NCBI GenBank assembly: GCA_934133165.1
Contig: CAKPAW010000002.1
Span: 62,001-126,000 of the forward strand
Length of the DNA stretch: 64,000 bases
DNA from: an uncultured Clostridia bacterium
GTDB lineage: Bacteria; Bacillota; Clostridia; TANB77; CAG-508
Direction: 5' to 3'
Each line of letters starts with the position of its first letter. Positions within the stretch are counted from its first letter, which is position 1. A model generated the notes under the pieces. The model saw only the letters and a program-made list of their open reading frames with translations. It searched no databases and had not been told where the DNA came from. Positions 17,819-26,134 of the stretch are shown here, one piece after another. Position numbers and translations under genes: made by a program.

Positions 17819-20800
17819 ATGTCGAGTGTTAGTTGGACGAAAGAACAGAAACAAGCAATTGAAAAAAAAGGAACGAACTTATTAGTAGCAGCTGCTGCGG
17901 GAAGCGGAAAAACAGCTGTATTAGTTGAGAGAATTATTTATAAAATAATAGATGAAAAAATGGATATAGACAAAATGTTAGTTGTAACATTTACCAATGC
18001 TGCTGCAAGTGAAATGAGAGAAAGAATATTAGATGCAATATACAAAAAGATAGAAGAAAATCCAGAAGACATACATATGCAAAGACAAATTACTTTATTA
18101 AATAAAGCCAGTATTTGTACAATTCACTCATTCTGTTTAGATATAATTAGAAATTATTTTTATGAAATAAATATTCCAGCAAATTTTCAAATTGGAAGTT
18201 CAGCAGAAATGGAATTACTAAAACAAGAAACATTAGAAGAATTGCTAGAAGAAAAATATATAAATAAAAATGAAGAATTTTTAAAATTAGTAGATACATA
18301 TGCAAATTATAGAGGAGATGAAAACTTAAAAGAACTAATATTAAAGATAGACAATCAAATACAAAGTAGTCCATTCCCTAAAGATTGGTTAGAAGAAAAA
18401 GTTGAAATGTTTAACTTAAAAGATAAATTAGAACAAGATTTTTCAAAAACTACATGGGGAAAAATCTTATTACAAGAATTGTTAGAAGAACTAACAGAAG
18501 GCACCTTAAAATTAAAAAAAGTAGAAAAAAATTTAAGAAAATATATAGAACTTGAAAAATATGCAAACGTTATAGCAAATGATATAAATGAAATAGAAAA
18601 GATAATGAAAGTAATAGATCGAAATGATGAAAATACATGGAATAAAGTATATGAAATAACTCAAATACTAACTTTTGAAAAATGGCCAGTAGATAGAAAA
18701 GTAACAATAGACTATAAAAATGATGCAAAAGATGTAAGAGATAAAGTAAAAAAATCCATAAATGATACTTTAGAGAAAATGATGATTTACACTTCAAAAG
18801 AAGCAAATGAAACAATAAACGAAATGTATCCAATTTTGAAAAGCTTAAAAAATATTATATTAGAATTTGAAAATAAATTTAAAGAAAAGAAGTTGGAGAA
18901 AAATCGTATAGATTTTCATGATATAGAACATTATGCTTTAGAAATATTGATAAAAGAAGAAAATGGAGAATATGTTCCTAGCAATATTGCAAAAGAAATA
19001 CAAGAAAAATTTGAAGAAATCGCAATAGACGAGTACCAAGATAGTAATTTAGTACAAGAATACATATTAAATAGTGTTTCAAAAGGAAACAACATTTTTA
19101 TGGTAGGAGATATAAAACAAAGTATATATCGTTTCCGACAAGCAAGACCAGAGTTATTTTTAGAAAAGTATAGGAATTATAGTAAAATTGAAGAAGTTGA
19201 AAACAGTAATAAAGTAAAAGAAAACAATGAAAATATAGAACACGAATTAGAAAAAATGACGCAAAAGGGACAGATGACGCAAAAAGAAACGTCCCCAATG
19301 CGTCACAGGAAGGTACAGCTGTTTAAAAATTTCCGTAGTAGAGATGAAGTACTTGCACTTACAAACTGGGTGTTTGAACAAATTATGAGCGAAAAGTTAG
19401 GTGATGTAGAATATAATGAGGATGAGTTTTTAAACTTAGGGGCAGATTATCCTGAAAATAGTAAAGAAATGCTTATTCCTGAATGCCATATTCTTGATTT
19501 AACATCAGAAGATAATGAAGAAGATGACAATACTATTAACCAAGAGAAAACGAATGTAAATGAATTTGAAGATGAACAAGAAGAAAGTCAAATAATAGAA
19601 AAAAATGTTGAAGAAGCTAAATTGGTGGCAAACAGAATAGAGGAGTTGCTAAATAGTGATTTCAAAATTTTTGATAAGAAAATTAAAACTTTAAGAAAAT
19701 TAGAATTTAGAGATATTGCTATTTTGCTTCGTAGTACAACAAACATAGCACCAATATATGAAAAAGAATTACTTTCAAGAGGAATAGATGTATATTCTGA
19801 TACTTCTACACAATATTTGGACTCAACGGAAATTCAAACTATAATCTCTTTACTTAAAATTATAGATAACCCTATGCAAGATATTCCGCTTGTATTAGTA
19901 CTTCGCTCACCAATTGGCAATTTTACAGATAATGAATTAGTAGAAATTCGTATAGCAGATCAAAAAGGCTATTTTTACGAGGCTATGCTTAAAGCACGAA
20001 TTTCAGTAAAAGAAGAACTTAAACAAAAAATAGATACATTTGTAAACATGTTAGAAAATTTGAGAAAAGACCAAAAAGAAAAGCCTTTAGATGAGTTAAT
20101 TTGGCAAATATATCAAGAAACAAATTATTACTATTATGTTGGCTTATTAAATAATGGAAACTTAAGACAAGCAAACTTAAAAATGTTATTTGAAAGAGCA
20201 AAACAATACGAGTCTGCAAGTTTTAAAGGCTTATATAATTTTATTTGTTTTATAGATAGATTAAAACTAAATAGTGGGGATTTGTCTGCTGCAAAGGTTA
20301 TAGGCGAAAATGACAATGTAGTACGTATAATGAGCATTCATAAAAGTAAGGGACTAGAATTTCCGGTTGTATTTTTAAGTGGAACAGGCAAACAATTTAA
20401 TAAACAAGATTTAAACGATTCAATTCTAATTCACCAAGATTTAGGTTTTGGTCCAAAATTTATAGATAGTGTAAATAGAATAGAATATCCAACTCTTGCA
20501 AAAGAAGCATTAAAGCTAAAGTTAGAGACGGAACTTATTTCAGAAGAAATGAGAGTTTTATATGTAGCATTAACAAGAGCAAAAGAAAAATTGATTATAA
20601 CAGGAGTTACAAAAGACTTCGAAAAACAATGTAAAGAAAAGGAAGAAATGCTTTTCTTATATCAAAAGCAAAATACGAATAAAATAGAAGAAAGATTACT
20701 AAAAAAATATATATCTTATTTAGATTGGCTTGTATTATTAAATTTAAAAGATCCAAAACAAGAAAAAATTAAGTTTTTTGTACATAAGATAGAAAAAAAC

Positions 20801-21583
20801 AAGAATGAGAAAATAGATGAAAAGCAAGAAGAAACAATAGAAGATAAAAAGATAGACATTAAAGAATTAGAAAACATAAAAGAAGAACTTGCTTGGAAAT
20901 ATAAGTATGATATTTCTGCTAAAATTCCTACAAAAACATCTGTAAGTAAGCTAAAAGAAATTAAACAAAATGAAGAACAAGATATAGATTTAGAAGAATT
21001 GCTTTCAAAAGAAAAAGTTCATAAATATGAAACACCAAGTTTTATGGTAAAAGAAAATAAACCTATTACAAGTAGCAGAAAAGGAACTTTAGTACATTTA
21101 TGCATTCAAAAATTAGATGAGAAAAAGGAATATAAAGAACAAGAAATAAAAGACCTAATAAATGAATTGGTAAATAAAGAAATAATTTTAAAAGAAGAGG
21201 CAGAGCAAATACCAATAGTAGGGCTATTAAAATATGTGCAATCAGATTTATGGAAAGAATTAAAAAAAGCAAAAGAAGTACACAAAGAAGAACCATTCTA
21301 TATGTTTGTACAAGCAAATAGAATAGATGAAACTTATCCAAAAGATGAAAAAGTATTAGTACAAGGTATTATGGATTTATATTATATAAATAAAAATGAT
21401 GAATTAGTATTAGTAGATTATAAGACTGACTATGTACAAAAAGGTGAAGAACAGAAACTTATAGATAAGTATAAGGAGCAATTAAATTTATATAAAGAGG
21501 CGTTAGAAAATTCATTGGGAAGAAAAATAGATAAAGTACTAATATATTCGACTTGGATTGGAGAAGTAGAATGTCATAATTAG
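17819..21583 (+). CDS. addA: ATP-dependent helicase/nuclease subunit A (AddA)
   Basis: A 1254-aa UvrD-type helicase with C-terminal nuclease. Walker A AAAGSGKTAVLVER is near residues 24-37, Walker B IDEYQDSN near 403, the later helicase motif MSIHKSKGLEFPVVFLSG near 838, and RVLYVALTRAKEKL near 918. The PD-(D/E)xK nuclease signature GIMDLYY...LVLVDYKTDY is near 1183-1206. AddAB processes double-strand ends for RecA loading. No addB lies next to it, although the two are usually adjacent. Residues 480-496 are encoded by an in-frame palindromic repeat, and the C-terminal His-Asn plus stop by another. GGAGAAAAAATG supports the start. Confidence 0.95.
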   Translation: MSSVSWTKEQKQAIEKKGTNLLVAAAAGSGKTAVLVERIIYKIIDEKMDIDKMLVVTFTNAAASEMRERILDAIYKKIEENPEDIHMQRQITLLNKASICTIHSFCLDIIRNYFYEINIPANFQIGSSAEMELLKQETLEELLEEKYINKNEEFLKLVDTYANYRGDENLKELILKIDNQIQSSPFPKDWLEEKVEMFNLKDKLEQDFSKTTWGKILLQELLEELTEGTLKLKKVEKNLRKYIELEKYANVIANDINEIEKIMKVIDRNDENTWNKVYEITQILTFEKWPVDRKVTIDYKNDAKDVRDKVKKSINDTLEKMMIYTSKEANETINEMYPILKSLKNIILEFENKFKEKKLEKNRIDFHDIEHYALEILIKEENGEYVPSNIAKEIQEKFEEIAIDEYQDSNLVQEYILNSVSKGNNIFMVGDIKQSIYRFRQARPELFLEKYRNYSKIEEVENSNKVKENNENIEHELEKMTQKGQMTQKETSPMRHRKVQLFKNFRSRDEVLALTNWVFEQIMSEKLGDVEYNEDEFLNLGADYPENSKEMLIPECHILDLTSEDNEEDDNTINQEKTNVNEFEDEQEESQIIEKNVEEAKLVANRIEELLNSDFKIFDKKIKTLRKLEFRDIAILLRSTTNIAPIYEKELLSRGIDVYSDTSTQYLDSTEIQTIISLLKIIDNPMQDIPLVLVLRSPIGNFTDNELVEIRIADQKGYFYEAMLKARISVKEELKQKIDTFVNMLENLRKDQKEKPLDELIWQIYQETNYYYYVGLLNNGNLRQANLKMLFERAKQYESASFKGLYNFICFIDRLKLNSGDLSAAKVIGENDNVVRIMSIHKSKGLEFPVVFLSGTGKQFNKQDLNDSILIHQDLGFGPKFIDSVNRIEYPTLAKEALKLKLETELISEEMRVLYVALTRAKEKLIITGVTKDFEKQCKEKEEMLFLYQKQNTNKIEERLLKKYISYLDWLVLLNLKDPKQEKIKFFVHKIEKNKNEKIDEKQEETIEDKKIDIKELENIKEELAWKYKYDISAKIPTKTSVSKLKEIKQNEEQDIDLEELLSKEKVHKYETPSFMVKENKPITSSRKGTLVHLCIQKLDEKKEYKEQEIKDLINELVNKEIILKEEAEQIPIVGLLKYVQSDLWKELKKAKEVHKEEPFYMFVQANRIDETYPKDEKVLVQGIMDLYYINKNDELVLVDYKTDYVQKGEEQKLIDKYKEQLNLYKEALENSLGRKIDKVLIYSTWIGEVECHN
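19257..19305 (+). repeat. GTCCCC-type palindromic repeat inside addA
   Basis: TGACGCA...TGCGTCA outer stem enclosing AAAAGGGACAGA and GAAACGTCCCC. It encodes Thr-Gln-Lys-Gly-Gln...Gln-Lys-Glu-Thr-Ser-Pro, nearly the same peptide as the copy in rlmB, and leaves the frame open. Confidence 0.85.
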
Positions 21584-21605
21584 GGATAGTCCCCAATTGT
21601 GACAT
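21571..21605 (+). repeat. Palindromic repeat spanning the addA stop codon
   Basis: ATGTCATAATTAGGG...CCCCAATTGTGACAT, a 17-bp imperfect stem. It contributes the last two residues (His-Asn) and TAG stop of AddA, as the related element at 13981 does for the methyltransferase. Confidence 0.8.
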
Positions 21606-21660
21606 TTTCTAAATTTTGGACAAGGTTTAATAATAGTTTGTGATTTAAAAGGAAAAGAAG

Positions 21661-21689
21661 AACGGCACCATATAAAATGGTGCCGTTTC
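21661..21689 (-). terminator. Strong hairpin, probable terminator of the minus-strand micro-gene locus
   Basis: AACGGCACCAT/ATGGTGCCGTT, an 11-bp perfect GC-rich stem with a 5-base loop. On the minus strand it is followed by CTTCTTTTCC. It may also stop addA transcription. Confidence 0.55.
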
Positions 21690-21757
21690 GAATTGTAACT
21701 GGGGCTGCTTTTGTGGAAAGAATACTTAGACTCTACCAATCAATATTCTTTTACACT

Positions 21758-21796
21758 TTAAGTGAACCCACTAGGAAACCGTAATATTTTTTTCAT
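21758..21796 (-). CDS. Possible micro-ORF 2 (12 aa), coupled to the upstream micro-gene
   Basis: ATG at 21796 has GGAGG with good spacing and overlaps the restored stop of the upstream micro-gene (AAATGA). It reads MKKILRFPSGFT and contains a CGG codon. A +1 shift at that CGG would give a 14-residue hydrophobic peptide instead. Too short to be confident that it is translated. Confidence 0.25.
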   Translation of the reverse strand: MKKILRFPSGFT

Positions 21797-21916
21797 TTTG
21801 GTTTACCTCCAATATTTCCGCCCATAACTGGGCGCCTGCCGCTACCTGCCGCTACGATCACATGATTTTTTTTCTATGATATTATCAAATGTGATTGTCG
21901 GGTGTCCTCTTGTCAT
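21793..21916 (-). pseudogene. Micro-gene broken by a 10-bp tandem duplication
   Basis: ATG at 21916 with AAAAGGAGGG encodes MTRGHPTITFDNIIEKKSCD..., which stops after 24 codons (TAG at 21844). The stop arises in a perfect 10-bp tandem repeat CCTGCCGCTA (21835-21844 and 21845-21854). With one copy the frame runs on to 37 aa, ending GGNIGGKPK, and then overlaps the next ATG. The product is basic and Gly-rich at its C-terminus; no family recognised. The locus is more GC-rich than its surroundings. Confidence 0.55.
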
Positions 21917-22013
21917 AAATGCCCTCCTTTTAAAAGGTAAAATATTGGTTTACACATTAATACTAAATGGTTGTATTAATGCAAGTTACATATAAGTGCT
22001 CTTGGCAACTTAT
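21917..22013 (-). promoter_or_regulatory. Structured leader of the micro-gene locus
   Basis: About 97 nt between the predicted transcription start and the ATG. It has a 9-bp perfect hairpin CATTAATAC/GTATTAATG (21955-21981) and a second stem with a bulge (TACATATAAGT/ACTTATGTA, 21987-22016, reaching into the start region). No riboswitch class recognised. Confidence 0.4.
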
Positions 22014-22019
22014 GTACTT

Positions 22020-22048
22020 AGTATAACATAGAACTTTACATAAGTCAA
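22020..22048 (-). promoter_or_regulatory. Sigma-A promoter reading leftward
   Basis: On the minus strand TTGACT (22048-22043), a 17-bp spacer and TATACT (22025-22020), one of the best promoter matches in the window, driving the micro-gene locus. Confidence 0.75.
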
Positions 22049-22190
22049 GAAGAATATGGAAAAAATTAAAAAAACTTAAAAAGAATAGAAAGAAATACTT
22101 GAAAACAAATATACTTTGGTATAAAATGAAGTAGTTAAAACAATAATAAAGTAAAGAAATTTATTTTATATTTCAAAGGAGGAAAGAAAA

Positions 22191-23198
22191 ATGAGTGTAA
22201 AAATAGGAATTAACGGATTTGGAAGAATAGGAAACTTAGCATTCCAAGCAGCATTAAAAAAAGAAGAAGTAGAGGTAGTAGCAATAAATGATCCATTTAT
22301 TAGTGCAGACTATATGGCATATATGGTAAAATATGATACTGCTCATGGCAGATTTGATGGAGAAGTATCAAACAAAGATGAACATACATTAGTAGTAAAT
22401 GGAAAAGAAATAAAAGTATATAATGAAATGGACCCAGCAAATATTCCATGGGGAAAAGATGGAGTAGACTATGTATTAGAATGTTCAGGAGTATTTACAA
22501 CTATGGAAAAAGCAGAAGCACACTTAAAAGGAGGAGCTAAAAAAGTAATTATTAGTGCACCTTCAAAAGATGCTCCAATGTTTGTTATGGGAGTAAATAA
22601 TGAAACATATGATCCAAGCATGAATATAGTATCTAATGCGTCTTGTACAACAAACTGTTTAGCACCACTTGCTAAAGTTATAAATGATAACTTTGGAATA
22701 GTAGATGGATTAATGACAACAGTTCACTCTACAACTGCAACACAAAAAACAGTTGATGGAGCATCTAAAAAGGATTGGAGAGGTGGACGTGCTGCATCAG
22801 CTAACATCATTCCTTCTTCAACAGGAGCAGCAAAAGCAGTAGGAAAAGTTATTCCAGAATTAAATGGAAAATTAACAGGTATGTCTTTCAGAGTACCAAC
22901 AATAGATGTTTCAGTTGTTGACTTAACATGTAATTTAGCTAAACCAACAACTATGGAAGAAATTTGCAAAGTTATGAAACATGCATCAGAAAATGAAATG
23001 AAAGGTATTATAGAATATACAGAAGATGCAGTAGTATCTTCAGATTTCTTAGGAGATAGCCATACATCAATTTTTGATGCAACAGCTGGAATTCAATTAA
23101 CAGATACATTTGTTAAATTAATAGCTTGGTATGACAATGAATGGGGTTACTCAAATAAATTAGTAGATTTAGCAGTATATATTGCATCAAGAAGCTAA
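22191..23198 (+). CDS. gap: Glyceraldehyde-3-phosphate dehydrogenase, phosphorylating
   Basis: A 335-aa GAPDH of usual length. The NAD-binding INGFGRIGNLAF is at residues 6-17, and catalytic Cys is in SNASCTTNCLAPLAK (about 149-163). His is in TVHSTTATQKTVDG, and the C-terminal WYDNEWGYSNK is present. First gene of the lower-glycolysis cluster gap-pgk-Nudix-tpiA-gpmI. AAAGGAGG precedes the start. A promoter-like TTGAAA with TAAAAT at 17-bp spacing lies about 90 bp upstream. Confidence 0.98.
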   Translation: MSVKIGINGFGRIGNLAFQAALKKEEVEVVAINDPFISADYMAYMVKYDTAHGRFDGEVSNKDEHTLVVNGKEIKVYNEMDPANIPWGKDGVDYVLECSGVFTTMEKAEAHLKGGAKKVIISAPSKDAPMFVMGVNNETYDPSMNIVSNASCTTNCLAPLAKVINDNFGIVDGLMTTVHSTTATQKTVDGASKKDWRGGRAASANIIPSSTGAAKAVGKVIPELNGKLTGMSFRVPTIDVSVVDLTCNLAKPTTMEEICKVMKHASENEMKGIIEYTEDAVVSSDFLGDSHTSIFDATAGIQLTDTFVKLIAWYDNEWGYSNKLVDLAVYIASRS

Positions 23199-23235
23199 AA
23201 TGTTTTGAAATAAAATGTTGCTTTAATGTATTATT

Positions 23236-23376
23236 ATAATGTATTATTTATATTTTTTGAAGTGAGCTCCGTGTGGGAACCGACAAGCTTACATAGTGTA
23301 AAAAATTAGTATATACTAATTTTTTACACTATGTAAGCAGTTGGGACGAACAAGAAAAATATAAATAATACATATA
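23236..23376 (+). ncRNA. Candidate structured RNA between gap and pgk
   Basis: A perfect 50-bp palindrome (25-nt arms, 23288-23337, CTTACATAGTG...CACTATGTAAG) is nested between a second pair of arms (TGTATTATTTATATTTTT at about 23240 and AAAAATATAAATAATACA at about 23355). Between them are unpaired, more GC-rich segments (GTGAGCTCCGTGTGGGAACC and CAGTTGGGACGAAC). A long stem, an asymmetric internal bubble and a terminal stem result. No known RNA family is assigned. It could be a processing or attenuation site within the operon. Confidence 0.45.
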
Positions 23377-23464
23377 GTAATTATTTGATAAAATTAGATA
23401 TAAAAAACTTAAAGTAAAATTTAAATTTCTTATATGTAATTTTAGATTTTTATGGAGGTAATTT

Positions 23465-24652
23465 ATGAATAAAAAAACTATTAAAGATATTGATTTAAAA
23501 GGAAAAAAAGTATTTGTTAGATGCGATTTTAATGTTCCATTAGATGAAAATGGAAACATTACAGACAATAGAAGAATTGTAGCAGCTCTTCCTACTATAA
23601 AATATCTATTAGAACAAAACTGCAAAATAATACTTGCATCTCATTTAGGAAGACCAAAGGGAGAAGTTAATCCAAAATTTTCTTTAAAACCAGTAGCAAA
23701 TGAATTATCTAAATTATTAGGAAAAGAAGTAAAACTAGCAGAAGATGTTGTTGGACCTTCAGCAAAAGAATTAACAAGTAATGTAAAAGAAGGAGAAATT
23801 GTTTTACTAGAAAATGTTCGTTTTGATGCAAGAGAAGAAAAAAATGATGAAAGCTTATCAAAAGAATTTGCATCCATGGCAGAAATATTTGTAAATGATG
23901 CATTTGGAACAGCTCACAGAGCACATAGTTCTACAGCAGGAATTGCAGAATTTTTACCAGCAGTATCAGGATTCTTAATAGAAAAAGAATTAGAATTTTT
24001 AGGAAGTGCTTTAGAAAATCCACAAAGACCATTTGTTGCAATATTAGGTGGAGTTAAAGTGTCTGACAAAATAGGTGTAATAGAAGCTCTTTTAGAAAAA
24101 GTAGATAAATTGATAATAGGTGGAGGAATGGCATATACATTCTTCAAATCAATGGGATATAGTGTTGGAAAATCAGTATGTGAATTAGACAAACTAGATT
24201 TAGCAAAAGAATTAATGGAAAAGGCAAAACAAAAAAATGTTAAATTAGTTCTTCCAATAGATAATGTAATTGCAAAAGAAATTGCACCAGATACAGAAAA
24301 CAAAGTAATAGATTCAGATAACATTCCAGATGAATGGGAAGGTTTAGACATTGGACCAAAAACAGTAGAATTATTTAAAGAAGAATTAAAAGATGCAAAA
24401 ACTATAATTTGGAATGGACCAGTAGGATTTTCAGAATATGAAATATTTGCAAATGGAACAAGAAGTATAGCACAAGCTTTAGCAGAAAAAGAAGATGCTG
24501 TAACAATTATAGGTGGGGGCGATTCTGCAGCAGCTATAGAAAAAATGGGACTTTCTAATAAGATGACTCATATTTCAACAGGTGGTGGAGCATCACTAGA
24601 ATTCTTAGAAGGAAAAAAATTACCAGGAATTGAATGTTTATTAGACAAATAA
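23465..24652 (+). CDS. pgk: Phosphoglycerate kinase
   Basis: A 395-aa monomeric kinase. The substrate-binding VRCDFNVPLDENG is near residues 17-29 and ASHLGRPKG near 58. The hinge region has FVAILGGVKVSDK, the nucleotide-binding IIGGGMAYTFFKS and the C-terminal GGGDSAAAIEK with STGGGASLEFLEG. It converts 1,3-bisphosphoglycerate and ADP to 3-phosphoglycerate and ATP. GGAGGTAATTT precedes the ATG. The Nudix gene follows after 18 bp. Confidence 0.98.
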   Translation: MNKKTIKDIDLKGKKVFVRCDFNVPLDENGNITDNRRIVAALPTIKYLLEQNCKIILASHLGRPKGEVNPKFSLKPVANELSKLLGKEVKLAEDVVGPSAKELTSNVKEGEIVLLENVRFDAREEKNDESLSKEFASMAEIFVNDAFGTAHRAHSSTAGIAEFLPAVSGFLIEKELEFLGSALENPQRPFVAILGGVKVSDKIGVIEALLEKVDKLIIGGGMAYTFFKSMGYSVGKSVCELDKLDLAKELMEKAKQKNVKLVLPIDNVIAKEIAPDTENKVIDSDNIPDEWEGLDIGPKTVELFKEELKDAKTIIWNGPVGFSEYEIFANGTRSIAQALAEKEDAVTIIGGGDSAAAIEKMGLSNKMTHISTGGGASLEFLEGKKLPGIECLLDK

Positions 24653-24670
24653 CAATTAAAGGAGTAAATA

Positions 24671-25315
24671 ATGTCATTAGATAAATACAAAGTACAAAAT
24701 AATGGCACAGAAGAAGAAATAGAAATAGTAAATTATTATAATGATAATTATGAGAAAATAGGCACAATTTCTAGAAAAGAAGGAATAAAACAAAATTTAT
24801 TATTAGAAGCTGTACAATTATGGATTATTAATCCACATACGAAACAAGTGTTAATGCAAAAAAGAAGCAATAATAAAGTAAATGATGCTTCAATGGTGGA
24901 TGTTAGCAGTTCAGGTCACGTAAAAAGTACAGAAACGCCAATACAAGCAATATTAAGAGAAACATTTGAAGAACTAAGCTTAAAACCAGAAGAATTGGCA
25001 CAACAATTACAAAAAATGATGATAGTAGAATGTGACTTTACTAAATTAGGAAGAAAGGGTAGATATTTCACACATGAATATGTAGCTTATTTAGAATATC
25101 CTTTATCTTACTACACAAAACAAAATGAAGAAGTAGAGAAATTATTTTTTATGAATTATGAAGAACTTAAGGAAAAAATAAGAAACAAAGAACAAAATAT
25201 TAGAATACCACATACTAAAGAAACAGATGAGTTACTTTATAAAATAGATGAAAGTCTATATAATTATGAAAAAAACAAAGGAAAAAGAGGAGAGTTAGAA
25301 TGCGAAGAAAAATAA
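24671..25315 (+). CDS. Nudix hydrolase, IPP-isomerase-like, embedded in the glycolytic operon
   Basis: A 214-aa Nudix protein. The box GHVKSTETPIQA followed by ILRETFEELSL (about 76-98) keeps the GX5E and REXXEE metal-binding residues. The N-terminal 55 residues and the LEAVQLWIINPHTKQVLMQKRS strand match the isopentenyl-diphosphate isomerase-like (COG1443) branch that often acts on unknown diphosphates. It overlaps tpiA by 16 bp, implying translational coupling. No direct glycolytic role is known; a house-cleaning function is possible. Confidence 0.88.
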   Translation: MSLDKYKVQNNGTEEEIEIVNYYNDNYEKIGTISRKEGIKQNLLLEAVQLWIINPHTKQVLMQKRSNNKVNDASMVDVSSSGHVKSTETPIQAILRETFEELSLKPEELAQQLQKMMIVECDFTKLGRKGRYFTHEYVAYLEYPLSYYTKQNEEVEKLFFMNYEELKEKIRNKEQNIRIPHTKETDELLYKIDESLYNYEKNKGKRGELECEEK

Positions 25316-26049
25316 TTGCGGGAAATTGGAAAATGAATATGCTTCCAAATGAAGCAATGAGTTTTATTAATGAATTAGAGCCATATGCAAAAAATGCAAA
25401 ATGTGAAATAATATTATGCGTTCCATATACAGATTTATTTTATAGCTTACTTACAGCACAAAATACAAATATTAAAATAGGTGCACAAAATATGCATTGG
25501 GAAGAGGCTGGAGCATATACAGGTGAAATAGCACCTAATATGCTTAAATGTATAAATGTAGAATATGTTATAATTGGTCATTCCGAAAGAAGACAATATT
25601 TTGCAGAAACAGACGAAACTGTTAACAAAAAAATAAAATCAGCATTAAAACATGAACTAAATCCAATTCTTTGCGTAGGTGAAACAATGAAGCAAAGAGA
25701 ATTAGGATTAGAGGAAGAAGTAATTAAACAACAAATAATTGGAGCATTAGAAGGAATAACAAAAGAGCAGGCAGAAAAAATAGTAATTGCATATGAACCA
25801 ATTTGGGCTATAGGAACAGGAAAAGTAGCTACAAAAAATGATGCTAACAATATGATAAAACTAATAAGAAAAGAAATAGAATCGCTTTATGATAAAGAAG
25901 TAGCAAATAATGTAAGCATATTATACGGAGGAAGTGTAAATAAAAATAATGCTAAAGAATTATTTGAAACATCAGATATAGATGGCGCTTTAGTTGGTGG
26001 AGCAAGCTTAAAAGTAGATGAATTTAACGAAATTATAAAAAGCATATAA
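25300..26049 (+). CDS. tpiA: Triosephosphate isomerase
   Basis: A 249-aa TIM barrel. It opens with GNWKMN (residues 8-13, catalytic Lys). The catalytic His is in VIIGHSERRQYF, the catalytic Glu in AYEPIWAIGTGK and the phosphate loop in YGGSVNKNNA followed by GALVGGASL. It interconverts dihydroxyacetone phosphate and glyceraldehyde 3-phosphate. The start lies inside the end of the Nudix gene, with AGGAGAG upstream. Confidence 0.98.
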   Translation: MRRKIIAGNWKMNMLPNEAMSFINELEPYAKNAKCEIILCVPYTDLFYSLLTAQNTNIKIGAQNMHWEEAGAYTGEIAPNMLKCINVEYVIIGHSERRQYFAETDETVNKKIKSALKHELNPILCVGETMKQRELGLEEEVIKQQIIGALEGITKEQAEKIVIAYEPIWAIGTGKVATKNDANNMIKLIRKEIESLYDKEVANNVSILYGGSVNKNNAKELFETSDIDGALVGGASLKVDEFNEIIKSI

Positions 26050-26134
26050 AATATATCTCTTAAACAAAAGAAAAAACATAAAATAAACAAAAGATGTAAA
26101 AGAAAAAATGAAGAAAAGAAAGAGGTAATACAAA

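Noticed and set aside
23288..23337. Perfect palindrome as an ordinary terminator of gap
   Set aside because: It lacks a following T-run and is enclosed by a second pair of arms, so a simple terminator does not explain the structure.
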